This document shows, in pieces, positions 35,436-48,048 of a stretch of 64,000 nucleotides of DNA (position 1 is the stretch's first letter; every line of letters begins with the position of its first letter). The position numbers and the translations under genes were made by a program. The notes beneath the pieces were generated by a model. It saw only the letters and a list, made by a program, of their open reading frames with translations, had not been told where the DNA came from and did no database searches. This stretch comes from Aphrocallistes beatrix (taxonomy: Eukaryota > Porifera > Hexactinellida > Sceptrulophora > Aphrocallistidae), in NCBI GenBank assembly GCA_963281255.1, contig OY725498.1, positions 3,844,001-3,908,000 of the forward strand, read 5' to 3'.

Positions 35436-37014
35436 TGTCACTAATGAGTTGAAAAGTTAATTTACGAGGACTAATATTCAGGGATTCCAGAACTGGCAAA
35501 AAAAAAGTTGTACGTATTTTTTTTGCCCACCGTTTACTTGCTACTTTATTTTTTCCTCCATTTTAGATTTAGTTTTACTCACTCACTACTTTTTTTTTAC
35601 TTGCTACTTATTTTTTGACCGATATTTAGTTGGCGTGAGGAGAAAAAATTATTGATTGTACAATATATGACAGAAACGAGGGTGCATCGAGGGATTTGCA
35701 GGAATATTTGAGTATTTCAGACATAATTTTCTTAATTTAACCATGTCCATTTCATCAGGGTGTCCGGGAAATTTACTTGCTACTTTTTTTTTGCTCGCAA
35801 TCCAGAATATTTACTTACTACCTTTTATTTTTCTCCAAAAAAATAAAAAGGTAGTAAGTAGCAAGTAAATCCCTGCTAATATTTGCTGAACAATCCGATA
35901 TTTAGTCTGACCATAGCACTCTGTACATAAGACCTCCCATCTAAATCTCAAAAATGGACCAGGGATGCGGTCGAAGATGGTTGGACAAATACATGATCTG
36001 CATAAAATGATCGGAATGTACTACCAGCATGTATAAATATGGCGCCAAAGTATCCATATCCGTTGTTACAATTTCGATTAGTCATAATATGATTGCGCAA
36101 TAGGTTATATTTTAGACAAATTTAGTGATTTTCAGATTTTTTAAGGGCACTTCTAAGTGTTTTTATTATATTTTTTCATATAGAACTGAGCTGTGAATGG
36201 GTTGACGCGAAAAGTTTGAATTTTTTTCATGGAATGTTGCTACATTCCAGCGTTGCTATAGAAACGCATTTTGATCAGTTGAGGTCATATCTTGAAAACC
36301 GCAATAACTATGCATTCAAATTTGATCTTATTTGATAGTCAATAGACTACTTCCTATAAAGCCATAACATGGTTTACGAGTTATTAGACAATTTATCACT
36401 TTGGTCACATTTGGTAATTTGTCTAATAACTCGTAAACCATTAAATCTAGACGTGGAGATTATGTTATGGCTCTATAGGAAATAGTCTATTGACTATCAA
36501 ATAAGATCAAATTTGAATGCATAGTTATTGCGGTTTTCAAGATATGACCTCAACTGATCAAAATGCGTTTCTATAGCAACGCTGGCATGTAGCAACATTC
36601 CATGAAAAAAATTCAAAATTTTCGCGTCAAACCATTCACAGCTCAGTTCTATACAATAAAAACTATAATAAAACTACTTAGAAGTGCCTTTAAAAAACTC
36701 TGAAAATCACTAAATTTGTTTCAAATATAACTTATTGCGCAATCATATGATGACTAATCGAAATTTTAACAACGGATATGGATACTTTGGCGCCATATTT
36801 ATATATGCTGGTAGTACATTCCGAAGCTCTATTCTGCGTCGTTCATCATTTTAGGCAGATCATGTATTTGTTCAACCATCTTCGATCGCATCCCTGGTCC
36901 ATTTTTGAGATTTTGATGGGAGGTCTTATGTACAGAGTGCTATGGTCGGACTAAATATCGGATTGTTCAGCAAATTTTAGTCCTCGTAAATTAACTTTTC
37001 AACTCATTAGTGAC
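35436..37014. mobile_element. Large foldback element running into the assembly gap
   Basis: Arms start GTCACTAATGAGTTGAAAAG at 35436 and end with its reverse complement at 37014, directly before the N run. The centre is near 36405 (GGTTTACGAGTTATTAGACA and its reverse). Each arm is about 0.6 kb once the nested element at 35479-35875 is removed. No coding was seen. A second copy lies at about 43240-43915 and a third arm fragment at 37215-37360. Confidence 0.82.
35479..35875. mobile_element. hAT-like MITE nested in the foldback element
   Basis: Termini CAGGGATT and AATCCCTG, with the 8-mer CTAATATT duplicated at 35471-35478 and 35876-35883. The opposite arm of the host palindrome (near 36975) shows the uninterrupted target. 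Several copies of TTTACTTGCTAC(T) lie inside, with an inverted copy at the right end. Confidence 0.88.
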
Positions 37015-37214
37015 NNNNNNNNNNNNNNNNNNNNNNNNNNNNNNNNNNNNNNNNNNNNNNNNNNNNNNNNNNNNNNNNNNNNNNNNNNNNNNNNNNNNNN
37101 NNNNNNNNNNNNNNNNNNNNNNNNNNNNNNNNNNNNNNNNNNNNNNNNNNNNNNNNNNNNNNNNNNNNNNNNNNNNNNNNNNNNNNNNNNNNNNNNNNNN
37201 NNNNNNNNNNNNNN
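37015..37214. other. Assembly gap (200 N)
   Basis: Exactly 200 unknown bases, placed at the end of a palindrome arm. The length is a conventional scaffold-gap size and says nothing about the true distance. Confidence 0.98.
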
Positions 37215-37360
37215 CTTAAAACAGGTCAGAAATCAACAGAATTTGTCTTAAATATAGCTATTACGCAATAGTATGATGACTAATCCTAATTTTGACAACA
37301 GATATGGGCACTTTGATATCACGTTTATATATGTTGTTAATATATTCTTTAAACCTATAA
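37215..37360. repeat. Arm fragment of the foldback family
   Basis: Resembles 36690-36830 (right arm): ATAGCTATTACGCAATA, GATGACTAATC and ACAACAGATATGGGCACTTT. The similarity is lower than between the two arms of the neighbouring element, so it is a different, older copy. Confidence 0.65.
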
Positions 37361-37906
37361 TACATATTTTTTTATATTTACTTGAATACTGATTATCACT
37401 AGCGACTTTATCTTATCCCTGGTGCAATACACTCTGTGAAATGGCCTTGTATTTAGAAGGCCCTGACTGTAGTCAGTTTTATTACTTAGTTCCTATGATC
37501 TAGTACTACAGTACTCTATTAATTGTATTTTATAAAGGATGGATTGATATCTCCAAAGTATTAATTAGATAACGCGTACATTGCATATACGATCAACATT
37601 ATCTAAAATAGATAAATATTTCATCGAATCCAGATAGCACACATGGAAACAAAAAATGTTTTCGTTGAATTAAATTTTGAAGACAATTTTCGAAATTTAA
37701 TAAACGAGGGGGGGTGGAATAAATGCGGCAGGGTTGAAAAAATAAAAGAGCGAGGGGCCCATTTATTCGGACTCCTAGAACAATTGGGTATATTTCTACC
37801 TCGATTCTTAAAATCTAGATTATTGTAATGGCTATCATGGATATTGTAGATATAATATCTAGAACGATTTTGTGATATTGTATCCACTCTAGAACCTTAA
37901 ACTACA
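37361..37906. other. Intergenic, no recognised feature
   Basis: A small pair of opposite frames around 37621-37887 has no domain and no conservation within the window. Confidence 0.4.
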
Positions 37907-37965
37907 ACAAGCGGGATACGCTTGCTTGCGGACACTATATGTCCGCAGAGTCCCCCTACCTGCGC
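37907..37965. repeat. Isolated GC-rich hairpin like the head of family A
   Basis: ACGCTTGCTTGCGGACACTA followed by TATGTCCGCAG, the same CGGACA/TGTCCG hairpin and CGCTTGCTTGCG word as family A, without the family A body. Confidence 0.55.
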
Positions 37966-38499
37966 CTGCAGTTACTCAATCTAACCTATTTTGGGATTTT
38001 TTTACTTTATATAAATATTGTAAACAAAAGTTAATAAATAATTTCTCATATGGATTCGAAAATATAATATTCTAAATCTACACCACTGAAACCCCATGTC
38101 AATCCTCTAGCCTATTTCTGTAATTTGTTTACTTTATGTATCTAATGTAAACAAAAGTAAACAAATAACTTATCATATAAACCTGGAAATATGATATCCG
38201 AAATCTACATCCCTAAAAACCCCATGTCACCCGATGGAAACTAGTCTCTAGCATATTTTTTAAAATTCGTCAAATGGTGTGAAAATATCTATATAAAGGT
38301 GTGAAAATATGGACATAATCTTTTTTATTTCTATACACTATCAAACATATCAAACATAAGTTGTGGCTTTGAAGTATTAATAACAATGACAATTTATTGT
38401 AGTGTCATACAATGATTTCTATCGTGATAGTGTAGTCATTTATTTTGTATAGAAAAGGTGTGAAAAATTGTTTTTCATCTTTTTGTAGAGGAATTTCGC

Positions 38500-38960
38500 T
38501 TAGATCTTGATCGTAGTCATATCATTTGACACCTACATTTTAGCTGCGTCGCGGGACGCAGCTAAAATCGAGAATATGGGAACACTGCTTTTCTAAGAAT
38601 CTCTCTAGACTCCACACATTCTGGTGAAAATTAGCTTGACACTTTCATCAAACATACAAAAGTTGTAGAGATAAATTACAGGGCCGGCGGAACTGGTCCG
38701 GCTGGTCTGGCTTTGGCCGGACCAATTTTATGCCATTATGGCTTATTTTCATATGCAAATTTGCTTTTGGCCGGACCAACTTCCACTTTGGCCGGATCAA
38801 CTTCCGCTTTGGCCGGACCAATAAAAAGTTGCTTCCGCCGGGCCTGAATTAGATTCAGATCAAGGGAATTGGCAATCATTTGGTTCTGATATGTTGTTGC
38901 TATGAAAAAAAGTGTCATTTTGGGGTATTGTTCAAATGGAACTCTCCATTGAATTGCCAG
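38500..38960. repeat. Diverged CAGGG-ended MITE core with hairpin, interrupted by another MITE
   Basis: A near-perfect hairpin lies at 38543-38570 (TTTTAGCTGCGTC arms). AATCGAGAATATGGGAACACTGC and later words match the middle of 48049-48781. Element 38679-38846 is inserted in it. Confidence 0.5.
38679..38846. mobile_element. hAT-like MITE with internal TTGGCCGGACCAA repeats
   Basis: Ends CAGGGCCGGCGGAA and TTCCGCCGGGCCTG. Inside, CTTTGGCCGGACCAACTTCC-type units of about 22 bp repeat three times (38763-38825). The frame seen across it (PAKAEV-type repeats) is an artefact. No clean target duplication was found. Confidence 0.6.
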
Positions 38961-39349
38961 CTTCTTTTATAGAACTAAGTTTAATGGATTCTTTTGGTGA
39001 TTCAATTTTTAACAAAAGATTACAGGCGCTATTCCATCCCCGAATATCGATGCTGAAGAGATACTTGTAACTAGTAGTTTAAGGTTCTGAGTTTGGATAA
39101 ACTCTCACAAAATCGTTCAGAATATTATATCTACAATACGGTCTGGGGGCGTTGTAAGCCTCCCAGTGGGGTCCAGGGGCTCCGATAACACTCCCCTCTC
39201 ACCAATTATTTTATAATTTACTAAATAAATATTCAGACTTTATCCAGTCAGAGGGGAGGGGAGCTGCCCCCCCTGACCCCTCCCCTCCCTATTCCCTTGC
39301 ATATTGTCATTGCTCTGGGACTGTAAATTACTCTAAAGTTAGGGCAGTA

Positions 39350-39474
39350 CAGTAGAACCAAGATTATCCAAATATCCCTGAAGCAAAAAATTCGAACAAC
39401 CGAGAATCAATACTCAAGTTGCATAGCATTGGAGTTATTACTAACTAATTTAGGATAACCGTTAAGTTGTACTG
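39350..39474. mobile_element. Small pogo-like MITE
   Basis: Begins CAGTAGAACCAAGATTATCC and ends GTTAAGTTGTACTG, flanked by TA. The inverted ends are imperfect. CAGT ends with an ATTATCC word are usual for pogo/Tigger relatives. Confidence 0.5.
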
Positions 39475-40640
39475 TACCATCATTGGTTACCTGGTGACAG
39501 GAAATCCCGAACAGATGAAGATATAAATTCAGCTAAAGTGTATTGAATCTTCTTCAACTCAGCATCAACTCAGCATGATGTATATATATATATATAGTAT
39601 ATATGTAGTATATAGTATATGTATATATACATATAATAAGTAACCTGATAGTGAACCTGATAGAGAGTTGATAGTGAGTTGATTAAGCTAAAAATAATCT
39701 ACTTGCATTTATATTCATGAGATGCGGCTTAAAATCAAATTGATCACTTATGGATCTATTTTTACCCAATTTCGTAGTCCATTCAGACCTGTCCTTGAAA
39801 TGAGTTCGAAAATTTCTGTAGGCAAATTGAACCTCTGTCGCCCACTCTTACCCAGTATACAAACATTATGCAACTTCAACTTATCCTCTGAAGTTAGAAC
39901 TGAATTTTTATTTTAACTAATGCGCATGAAAAAAAGCACTTAAGGATAATTATTAGTTCTGGTTTAAAATAGATTCAAACACATTTATAGATCTTTACTT
40001 TATCACATTAGTACTATATCAAGTTACGAAATAGAATATGTACTACGTAAATATGCATCAGTGATTCTGGGTACTTGCTATATAATATTCCCTATTTTCA
40101 CCTAAAAAATGGCACTTTTCTTTGATAAATAAGCGTCTTTTTTGTTTAAATAGAAGATACTCCAGTACATACTCATTATTATTTTGAGATTGAAAAATTA
40201 TCGACTCATGACGGCTCTTCAATGATCTCACTTTTCTATCATTTATAGGATTGGATCACATTGACAATATTATAGGGAAATAGAGAATCACTGAGCAATA
40301 ATGCGCTAGCTTAAAAATCCTGTGATCTGTGTCTTTTAGGCCCTATTTCCTCACCTAAAACCGCGACAGCCTCTCTGCTAGTAAATTCCCCGTTCGCCAA
40401 CATGAGAGCCATATCTCATCCCCAATATGCTGATAAATCTGTCGGAAATGGGTAGATTCTCCACTGAAAAAGATGCACTATTATCGTTAGATTCAGCGCC
40501 ATATTTATATTTTGTTTTTGAAATAACCTAATTATATAATTTACAAGTATGTTGGCTCATTTTAACATTTAAGGTATTATTATTGTTGGCAACAAATCCG
40601 CTAGGTAGCAATCGTGTAGGAGATAGGGTAACCATTTATA
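39475..40640. other. Intergenic with a (TA)n-rich patch
   Basis: Low-complexity TATATATA/GTATAT sequence at about 39580-39640, followed by a short direct repeat of GATAGTGA words. No gene. Confidence 0.45.
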
Positions 40641-41140
40641 ATCCTTACTATTAAAACTCGATTAATGTTTATATATATAAGCGCGCTTCGCTTGCTTGCC
40701 GCCAGAGACACCTAGGCTCACATTGATGAATTATCAGGTAGATAACATCTCTAAATACGACTGTATTAACGTTATAATCGATATCACTCGAAAAATTACT
40801 AAAATTGTCAAATTTCTAACTTTTGATGAGTAATGATGACGGCACAACAAAGTGATAAGTCATCATTTTTTGATGATAGTTGTATATATGTAAAAAATAT
40901 TAATAGACACATTTTATTAAAATTTCAGTCATCTATCACCTAAAATGGCTGAGTTATAGTCGGAAACTGAAATTTCTAATTATAAAAAAGTGACAATGAC
41001 GTCATAATTCCATGATGAGTCGACATTTACGTCTGAGCTCAAGAAATTAGTGGAGCCATTGCCAAAAGACTCCCACATGCCAAAATCAGCCTTCTGTGCC
41101 TGGCAGTTTCTTCAATCAATTCGTTACAGATATATACAAG
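40641..41140 (+). mobile_element. Family A element, copy 2
   Basis: Starts ATCCTTACTATTAAAACTCG, the inverted form of the 3' end of copy 1. It continues through a degraded head (GCGCGCTTCGCTTGCTTGCC) and the conserved body to CAATTCGTTACAGATATATA. It has no GC hairpin and is more diverged than the others. Confidence 0.72.
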
Positions 41141-41471
41141 AATATATGTAGTATAGTAAAATACTCACTATACTACGTATAGTACTACTAAAATACTGAG
41201 ACAGTAACATAATTGTAAATATGGGAATCTAAAAACTTTCGGGGTGCCGCTCGTATAGTCTGCAAACTAAAAATGAAGATTAATATTTCCTTATAAAGTT
41301 AACCCTAAAGCAGTAAATAGAAAGAATCGAACAAAAGGCAACTCCTCTCCAAATTAAGCAAAACTAAAATATTTGAAGACATTCTTTGTTAGCTTGACAT
41401 ACTACTATAATTCTTCTTTGATTGTCTACAACAACTCCTGTAGGACTTTGAGAAGAGTACATCCTGTGAAT

Positions 41472-41800
41472 CAGTGGTTTTCAACCTTTTTTATCATGCG
41501 ACCCCTTTTATATATGTGAAATATTATCATGACCCCCTATCATATTCATGTGATAAATGTGTTATTACTGCTCTTATAAAATTATCAGAATATCTAATGT
41601 GGAGGTTGGAACTGCTTTTTTTCAACAAGTAGAGAAATTATAGGCTCTGTTTCTGAGAGGCAACATCTTAAATCAGGTTCAACATCCAATCTATTGCGAT
41701 TCATCGTCTTGATGGCTACTAGGCTAGAAAAACCTGTTTCACATAAGTAGGTTGAAGGAAAAATTTTGCTATTACAGTATCACAAACTAAGTGGGCTATC
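41472..41800 (-). pseudogene. hAT (Charlie/ZBED5-like) transposase C-terminus and element end
   Basis: Although short, the minus strand is unmistakable: FPSTYLCETGFSSLVAIKT, then NRNRLDVEPDLRCCLSE, then EKKQF and a stop at 41594-41596. This is the conserved end of hAT transposases of the Charlie/ZBED5 group (dimerisation region). The frame is broken upstream of FPST near 41765. The element terminus CAGTGGTTTTCAACC follows at 41472. The rest of the transposase was not found. Confidence 0.75.
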
Positions 41801-42505
41801 TTAGGTTCTAGTGGAAACTTGATGGAGTTGATTCCATCCTCAATTTGTTTTATCATCTTCGCGTAAATTCCTTTAACTGAAGATTCTCTCAATTGCCAAA
41901 GAGTTCACCGAAAAATTGGAATTCTGTCGGGATTCCATCACTCGGAAAAATTCAAATTGACGAGGATATCGGTCATTTACTAAAACTAGAGTACATTTGG
42001 CTAAACGTATGTATGACTATAAAACTTGTTATTCGAAAATTATAAAATGAACAAATTTTGTAACTATGTCGTGTTCTGGCGGTCCTCCCCGGATTCGTTA
42101 TCCTAGGGTCAGATGTCTCACGGATTCATCTTCCTAGTGGCATAGGTTCGGGGGCATCTCACAACGGGGTAACAGGTCCAAAGGACAAAATTAAGGGGGA
42201 ACCCCTGGGCCCTGGCATTACGACATTTTCACTATAAAACAAATACAATAATAGACTCATTCAAAACCGAGAAGCTACAAGGCGATGAGCACCCGTCATT
42301 CACAATCCACGTTTTGATCTCACAATCACAACGAAACAACAACGAACAAATCTAATACTGTAGTTTTTGCATACATTGGTTATATGTTAATATTCATCTG
42401 TAACCATTAGATCAGGGTACTCAATTCTGACTGCTACCTGGCCCACAACCAGCCTCTCAAGTCAATGGCCAGCTATGGCATTGTATGGGCCTAGATTTAC
42501 TTATA
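41801..42505. other. Unassigned stretch
   Basis: May include the rest of the hAT element. A locally GC-richer segment at about 42065-42225 is unrecognised. No open coding frame. Confidence 0.35.
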
Positions 42506-42849
42506 CACTCGAACCTCTCTTATCCGGACCTCCGATATCCGGGCACCTCTCTCAACCGGGCAGCCCTTTCGACATTTAGTCAATATGCATTGTCCTATTT
42601 TCAAGTCAATTATTAACCACAATTCCAGCAATCATTATCATGTAATATTATTTTTTTACATTAATATGTAATTAGTAAAACTGTGGGTTTTGCGTACTCG
42701 TATATTGTCTTGGTACGTAAATATTATAGAATAACCTCATGTGCATAGACATGTTTTCGAATTATCCGGGCAAATTCTGTTATCCGGGCACCCTCTGTTA
42801 TCCGGGCACCCTCCGGTCCGGCACTGCCCGGATAAGAGAGGTTCGAGTG
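42506..42849. mobile_element. pogo/Tigger-like MITE, CACTCGAACCTCTC termini
   Basis: Starts CACTCGAACCTCTCTTATCC and ends in the reverse complement (CGGATAAGAGAGGTTCGAGTG region), with TA on each side. Several subterminal TATCCGGGCA words occur. Confidence 0.82.
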
Positions 42850-43239
42850 TAGTTCTATTTTTCTAATAATTGTATATTCCACCAACTTAATTAATCAATA
42901 AAAATACGACACAAGGATCAAATTGACTGCCAACCTGGTTCCCGGGACCAAATTTGGCGGCCAAAGCTGGTCCAGGGGGAGCAAATTTAGCTAATGGGGA
43001 CCAGTTTTGGCAGCCAAAACTAGTTCACGGACCAATTTTGGTCTGACAGTCCCCATAGGCGGGCATCGGATCAAAAAGTGTGGGGGCTTGTTTTTGTTTG
43101 AATGAACTATTTGTGATTGAAATTCATAGGTCCAAGCGAGAACCAATCAATTATCAGGTTTTATAATGCGATTCACACAATTTTATTTCACTTAAATAAT
43201 TGAATACAGCATAGCCTACGGTATATAAGACCTCACAGT
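42850..43239. other. Intergenic, with repeated GGGGACCA/TTTTGGC words
   Basis: 42920-43050 contains short imperfect repeats (GACCAAATTTGG, GGACCAGTTTTGGC, GGACCAATTTTGG). This is probably the inside of an undelimited MITE. No gene. Confidence 0.4.
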
Positions 43240-43915
43240 AACTTGCCGATTTGGGACTAGGGATGCGGTAGAAGATGGTTGAACTAATACATGAGCTGCC
43301 TTAAATCATTAACAAAGTACAATAGAGCTCAGGAATGTACTACCAGCATATATAAATATGGTGTCAAAGTACCCATATCCGTTGTTAAAATTTTGATTAG
43401 TCACCAGACTCCTCACATGGTTGCGCAATAGGTTATATTTGTGAATTTGGTGATTTTCAGAGCTGTTTAGGGGTAAGTGTTTTTATTATAAAATTTTTCG
43501 CATAGAACTGAGATGTGAATGGGTTAATACGAAAAATTGGGATTTTTTCAAGGAATGTTGCTATGGAAACGTGTTTTGGTCAGTTGGGGTTATATCTTGA
43601 AAACTGCAATAGCTACACATTCAAATGTAATTCCATTTGATAGCGAATATACTACTTCTTATTAAGCGATAATAAAATTTCGACCTCTAAATTCAATGGT
43701 TTACGAGATATTCGACAAATTACCAAATGTGACCAATATGATACATTGTCGAATATCTCGTAAACCATTTAATTTAGAGGTCGAAATTATATTATCGCTT
43801 AATAGGAAGTAGTATATTTGCTATCAAATGGAATTATATTTGAATGTGCAGCTATTGTAGTTTTCAAGATATAACCCCAACTGACCAAAACACGTTTCCA
43901 TAGCAACACTGGAAT
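43240..43915. mobile_element. Second foldback element, right arm truncated
   Basis: Same family as 35436-37014. It has the TAAGACCTC start, GGGATGCGGTAGAAGATGGTT and GAATGTACTACCAGCATATA words, and a centre near 43735 (AATATCTCGTAAACCATTT and its reverse). The right arm stops after about 170 bp where the next element begins. Confidence 0.75.
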
Positions 43916-44464
43916 TAGGGGTTACAATCCCGGGATCCCGGTCCATTTTACCTCCGGGGATTCAATCCCGGGATTAGTTTTATAATCCCGATCCCGATAT
44001 TTCAATCCCGGGATTACCTTCTCAATCCCGGGATCCCGAAACTTTAGTGTTATGTCTACTCTATGTTTAAGCAATTGAACAATTTCCTTATAATTACCAA
44101 TCACACTACTTGGAAACAAGATCCTATTTACAATGGTAACTTACAAATACACTATTCAGTGTCAAATAACAACAATATGATTTAAAAGTATGTACTGTAT
44201 TACTATTTACTAATCTATAAATAGGCTTTCTACAATAATAAATAATCAAATATTACGATTATCTCATATTTTTATGGCAGAAAGTACATTCCTTGTTTTC
44301 AAAGAGTTTGTCAAGAATTAAATTAAATAACATCTTCCTTCTCTAAATTTTCCAAATTAAAATTGAAATAAATTTTGCTGCAAGATACAATCCCGAAAAA
44401 TCCCGGGATTGGAAAGATCTTGAATCCCAGGATTGAGAAATTTGAACGGGATTGGAATCCCTAA
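43916..44464. mobile_element. hAT-like MITE with clustered AATCCCGGGATT words
   Basis: Ends TAGGGGTTACAATCCCGGG and GATTGGAATCCCTA. Many copies of AATCCCGGGAT are packed into the first 120 and last 70 bases around an AT-rich core. The same architecture is seen at 61691-62279. The small minus frame reading PGIE/PGLKY repeats is an artefact. Confidence 0.7.
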
Positions 44465-44753
44465 CTCTGATCACAACATTTACATTCAGATATTTTCACA
44501 CTTAATTTGAGGTGAAGTTCAATATTAACTTCATGAGATTTGACAAACTCTCTGCTAAGTGTTCTACTACCAGTCTAGACTGGTTAGAGAGCAATGATGC
44601 TTTTCTTTAATATGAGTAGAGTTTACTAATGTTAAAGAAAAGGATCATTACATAGCATTGTAACCCTAAATCAATCAATAAAATACCGAACGAAAACGAA
44701 AATAAAACAGAGAAAGAATATACATGAATATGGCAATGTTTTAAAATATGGAA
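44465..44753. repeat. 3' flank shared by NHL cassettes
   Basis: Matches 33410-33595 and, in part, 63225-63375. It ends the right arm of the inverted duplication. Confidence 0.55.
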
Positions 44754-46001
44754 TTAGAATATCAACAGACGATTATTGTAACCTACGAGGATGATTCTCC
44801 CTTTTGCATCTAGTGTGACACCAAAAGGACTCTGTATGTTATTAGTGATTTTATGAACTAAATCTCCTTCTTGATTGAATAGAACAATAGCGTTTAGGCT
44901 ACAATCTGATATAATAAAGTTACCAGCACCATCTATACAGAATGAATAGGAGTGCTTCAAATGTTTAGAAATAGAATGGAGAACAGTATTCTGTACCTGA
45001 GTGAGGTTATAGTTGAAAGAATAGAGGAAAGGGTTAGTGTGGCTCAGTACATAAATGTACTCGTTGGTTAGTTTTATGTCAGAAGGAGACTTCAGTATTC
45101 CTTTTCCAAACTGAGACTTGAATAGGAAATCTTTGGAGAATATTTGGACTCGATTATTACTATGGTCACACACAAATATATCTCCATTCGACTCATTGAT
45201 AGTAATGCCATATGGGGATTTTAATTGTCCTTCTCCATTCCCTGGTGTTCCTATCTGTTTCAGAAATGTTCCATTCAAATCATAAACTAATAAGCAGCCA
45301 GCTCCTTTCTGAGACACACACACTTTATTTTGGTAGAAAGCAATGAAAAAAGGCGAACTCATCTTACCAGCTCCATCTCTATCTCCAAACTTGTACAAAT
45401 ACTTTCCATCTTTGTCGAATATTTGCACTCTGCGGTTACTCTGATCTGCTACGAAAATATTACCAGTCTGATAGTGTACTGCTACTCCAAAAGGATTAGA
45501 GAATTGTCCTTCCTTACTACCTGATGTCCCTCCTATACTGAGTACAGGAGTCACTTTTCCCTCATAATCTACTACAGGTAGGCTAGATACTACAGAAGTA
45601 GAGTTAGTAACAGTAAGTCTACCAATAGTACCAGCTAACTCCAATATTGTCTTGTCAAAGTCAAGACTGATGTGTTTAGATTGGAACTGAGATTTGAATT
45701 CTTTTCGTTTCTCTGTTGTTTTTGCGATTATAAATTCTTGAAATTGTTTGAGATCATTCGATTTGAAGTTTTCTTCAGCAAAATTCAAACCTGTTTCAAG
45801 TTCTGTTAGAGATTGTTTGTGTTTATCTCTTTCTCTTTTGTAATTGTTCAGAATTTCTTCTAATTCGTTTAAAAGTTGTCTCTCCCTCTCTCTCACACAA
45901 TTCATCAGTTCACGGAAACGAGATTCAATTTCACTTTTCACTTTAGAGACTTGATTCTCAAAACTCAATTCTTCAGAAGGAACTACTGAAGCTGTAGCCA
46001 T
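44754..46001 (-). CDS. Coiled-coil NHL beta-propeller protein, copy 3
   Basis: 415 codons with the family start MATASVVPSEE at 46001. The frame is also open seven codons further upstream because the usual TAA before the start is TCA here. That extension begins with TTG and crosses the conserved T-rich acceptor, so it is not taken as coding. Coiled coil at about residues 12-100, six NHL blades from about 145, no RING. Distinct residues again sit at blade-edge positions: VADQSNRR, MSSP, SQKG, VCDHSNN, NNIQSP, VGYNN. One change (F to C in KVCVSQ) is in a core strand. It lies only about 380 bp downstream of the DHX15 remnant. Confidence 0.88.
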   Translation of the reverse strand: MATASVVPSEELSFENQVSKVKSEIESRFRELMNCVRERERQLLNELEEILNNYKRERDKHKQSLTELETGLNFAEENFKSNDLKQFQEFIIAKTTEKRKEFKSQFQSKHISLDFDKTILELAGTIGRLTVTNSTSVVSSLPVVDYEGKVTPVLSIGGTSGSKEGQFSNPFGVAVHYQTGNIFVADQSNRRVQIFDKDGKYLYKFGDRDGAGKMSSPFFIAFYQNKVCVSQKGAGCLLVYDLNGTFLKQIGTPGNGEGQLKSPYGITINESNGDIFVCDHSNNRVQIFSKDFLFKSQFGKGILKSPSDIKLTNEYIYVLSHTNPFLYSFNYNLTQVQNTVLHSISKHLKHSYSFCIDGAGNFIISDCSLNAIVLFNQEGDLVHKITNNIQSPFGVTLDAKGRIILVGYNNRLLIF

Positions 46002-46384
46002 TGATGATAGAAAATCTAACAAACAAACACAGTTATTTCATATCCTTTTTTTGTAGAAATTAGGAACGAGAGGCTGTATTCGTTTTATTTACAATTTGTT
46101 AAATTGTTCTAATACTATTACAATAAATTGGTTTTCACACAAGAGTATCAAAATAATGAATGGAAGAACTCAATAGGTAAGAATAAGAGCTCTTAATTCA
46201 AATAATTTTAAATAATAATGTGTTCCAAATAAGTTATTTGCTACAAGTAGTTTGGGCCAATATACAACCAAAGTGCTATAATAGGGAAAATAAATTATTA
46301 GGACGGCGATTAAAAACTTTGACGGGCAGTGGTGATAAAAAGTAAATAAATGATTGATGACTTATATAAATCTTTGTAACATCT
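46002..46384. other. Short AT-rich spacer between NHL copy 3 and DHX15 remnant
   Basis: Unrelated to the matching interval in the other cassettes (no MULE fragment). It starts with the conserved 16-base T-rich acceptor on the minus strand. Confidence 0.5.
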
Positions 46385-47640
<1,256 letters not shown>

Positions 47641-48048
47641 TCCAACCAGTTCAACATCAGTGGAGAACAGAGAGAGTAAATCTACTGTGTCTAGCCCTAC
47701 ACAAGTACACTCTTACACTAATGTACTTAAATCTAAGGGAAGTTGAAGTATTATATCCTATTGCGACGGAAAATTGAATTTTTAAAAATCCTCAAATTCT
47801 AATAGTCATATCACTGATGTTAAACATTTATTTTAACTGTTTTGATAAACTAGAGTGGATAAATAGACTACAGTTTATGATAGTTGAGCACAAAAAAATT
47901 CCCATCATGCCTAATACAAAGGCGCCACACGGTAGCGTTAAAAAACCCCGGAGGACTTCAACGAACCAAAACCTGTTAAGAACTCAACTCTAAGTTTGAT
48001 GACCACCAAGCCACTTAGGACGGAAAACGATTCGTATAATCTACTATA
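47641..48048. other. Flank of the DHX15 remnant
   Basis: Non-coding. The parts around 47675-47735 and 47950-48030 match 33065-33260 in copy 2. Confidence 0.5.

Noticed and set aside
37010..37219. Open frame of unknown residues across the N run
   Set aside because: It is only an effect of translating the assembly gap.
38736..38918. Frame with PAKAEV-type repeats
   Set aside because: It reads the 22-bp TTGGCCGGACCAA units of a MITE.
43916..44060. CRISPR-like spaced repeats
   Set aside because: The repeat words are short, palindromic and irregularly spaced, lie at transposon ends, and the DNA is eukaryotic.
43922..44119. Frame with PGIE/PGLKY-like repeats
   Set aside because: The repeats are the AATCCCGGGAT words of a MITE, not a coding repeat.
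46002..46022. N-terminal extension of NHL copy 3
   Set aside because: It would start at TTG and cross the conserved T-rich splice acceptor. The ATG at 46001 matches the other copies.
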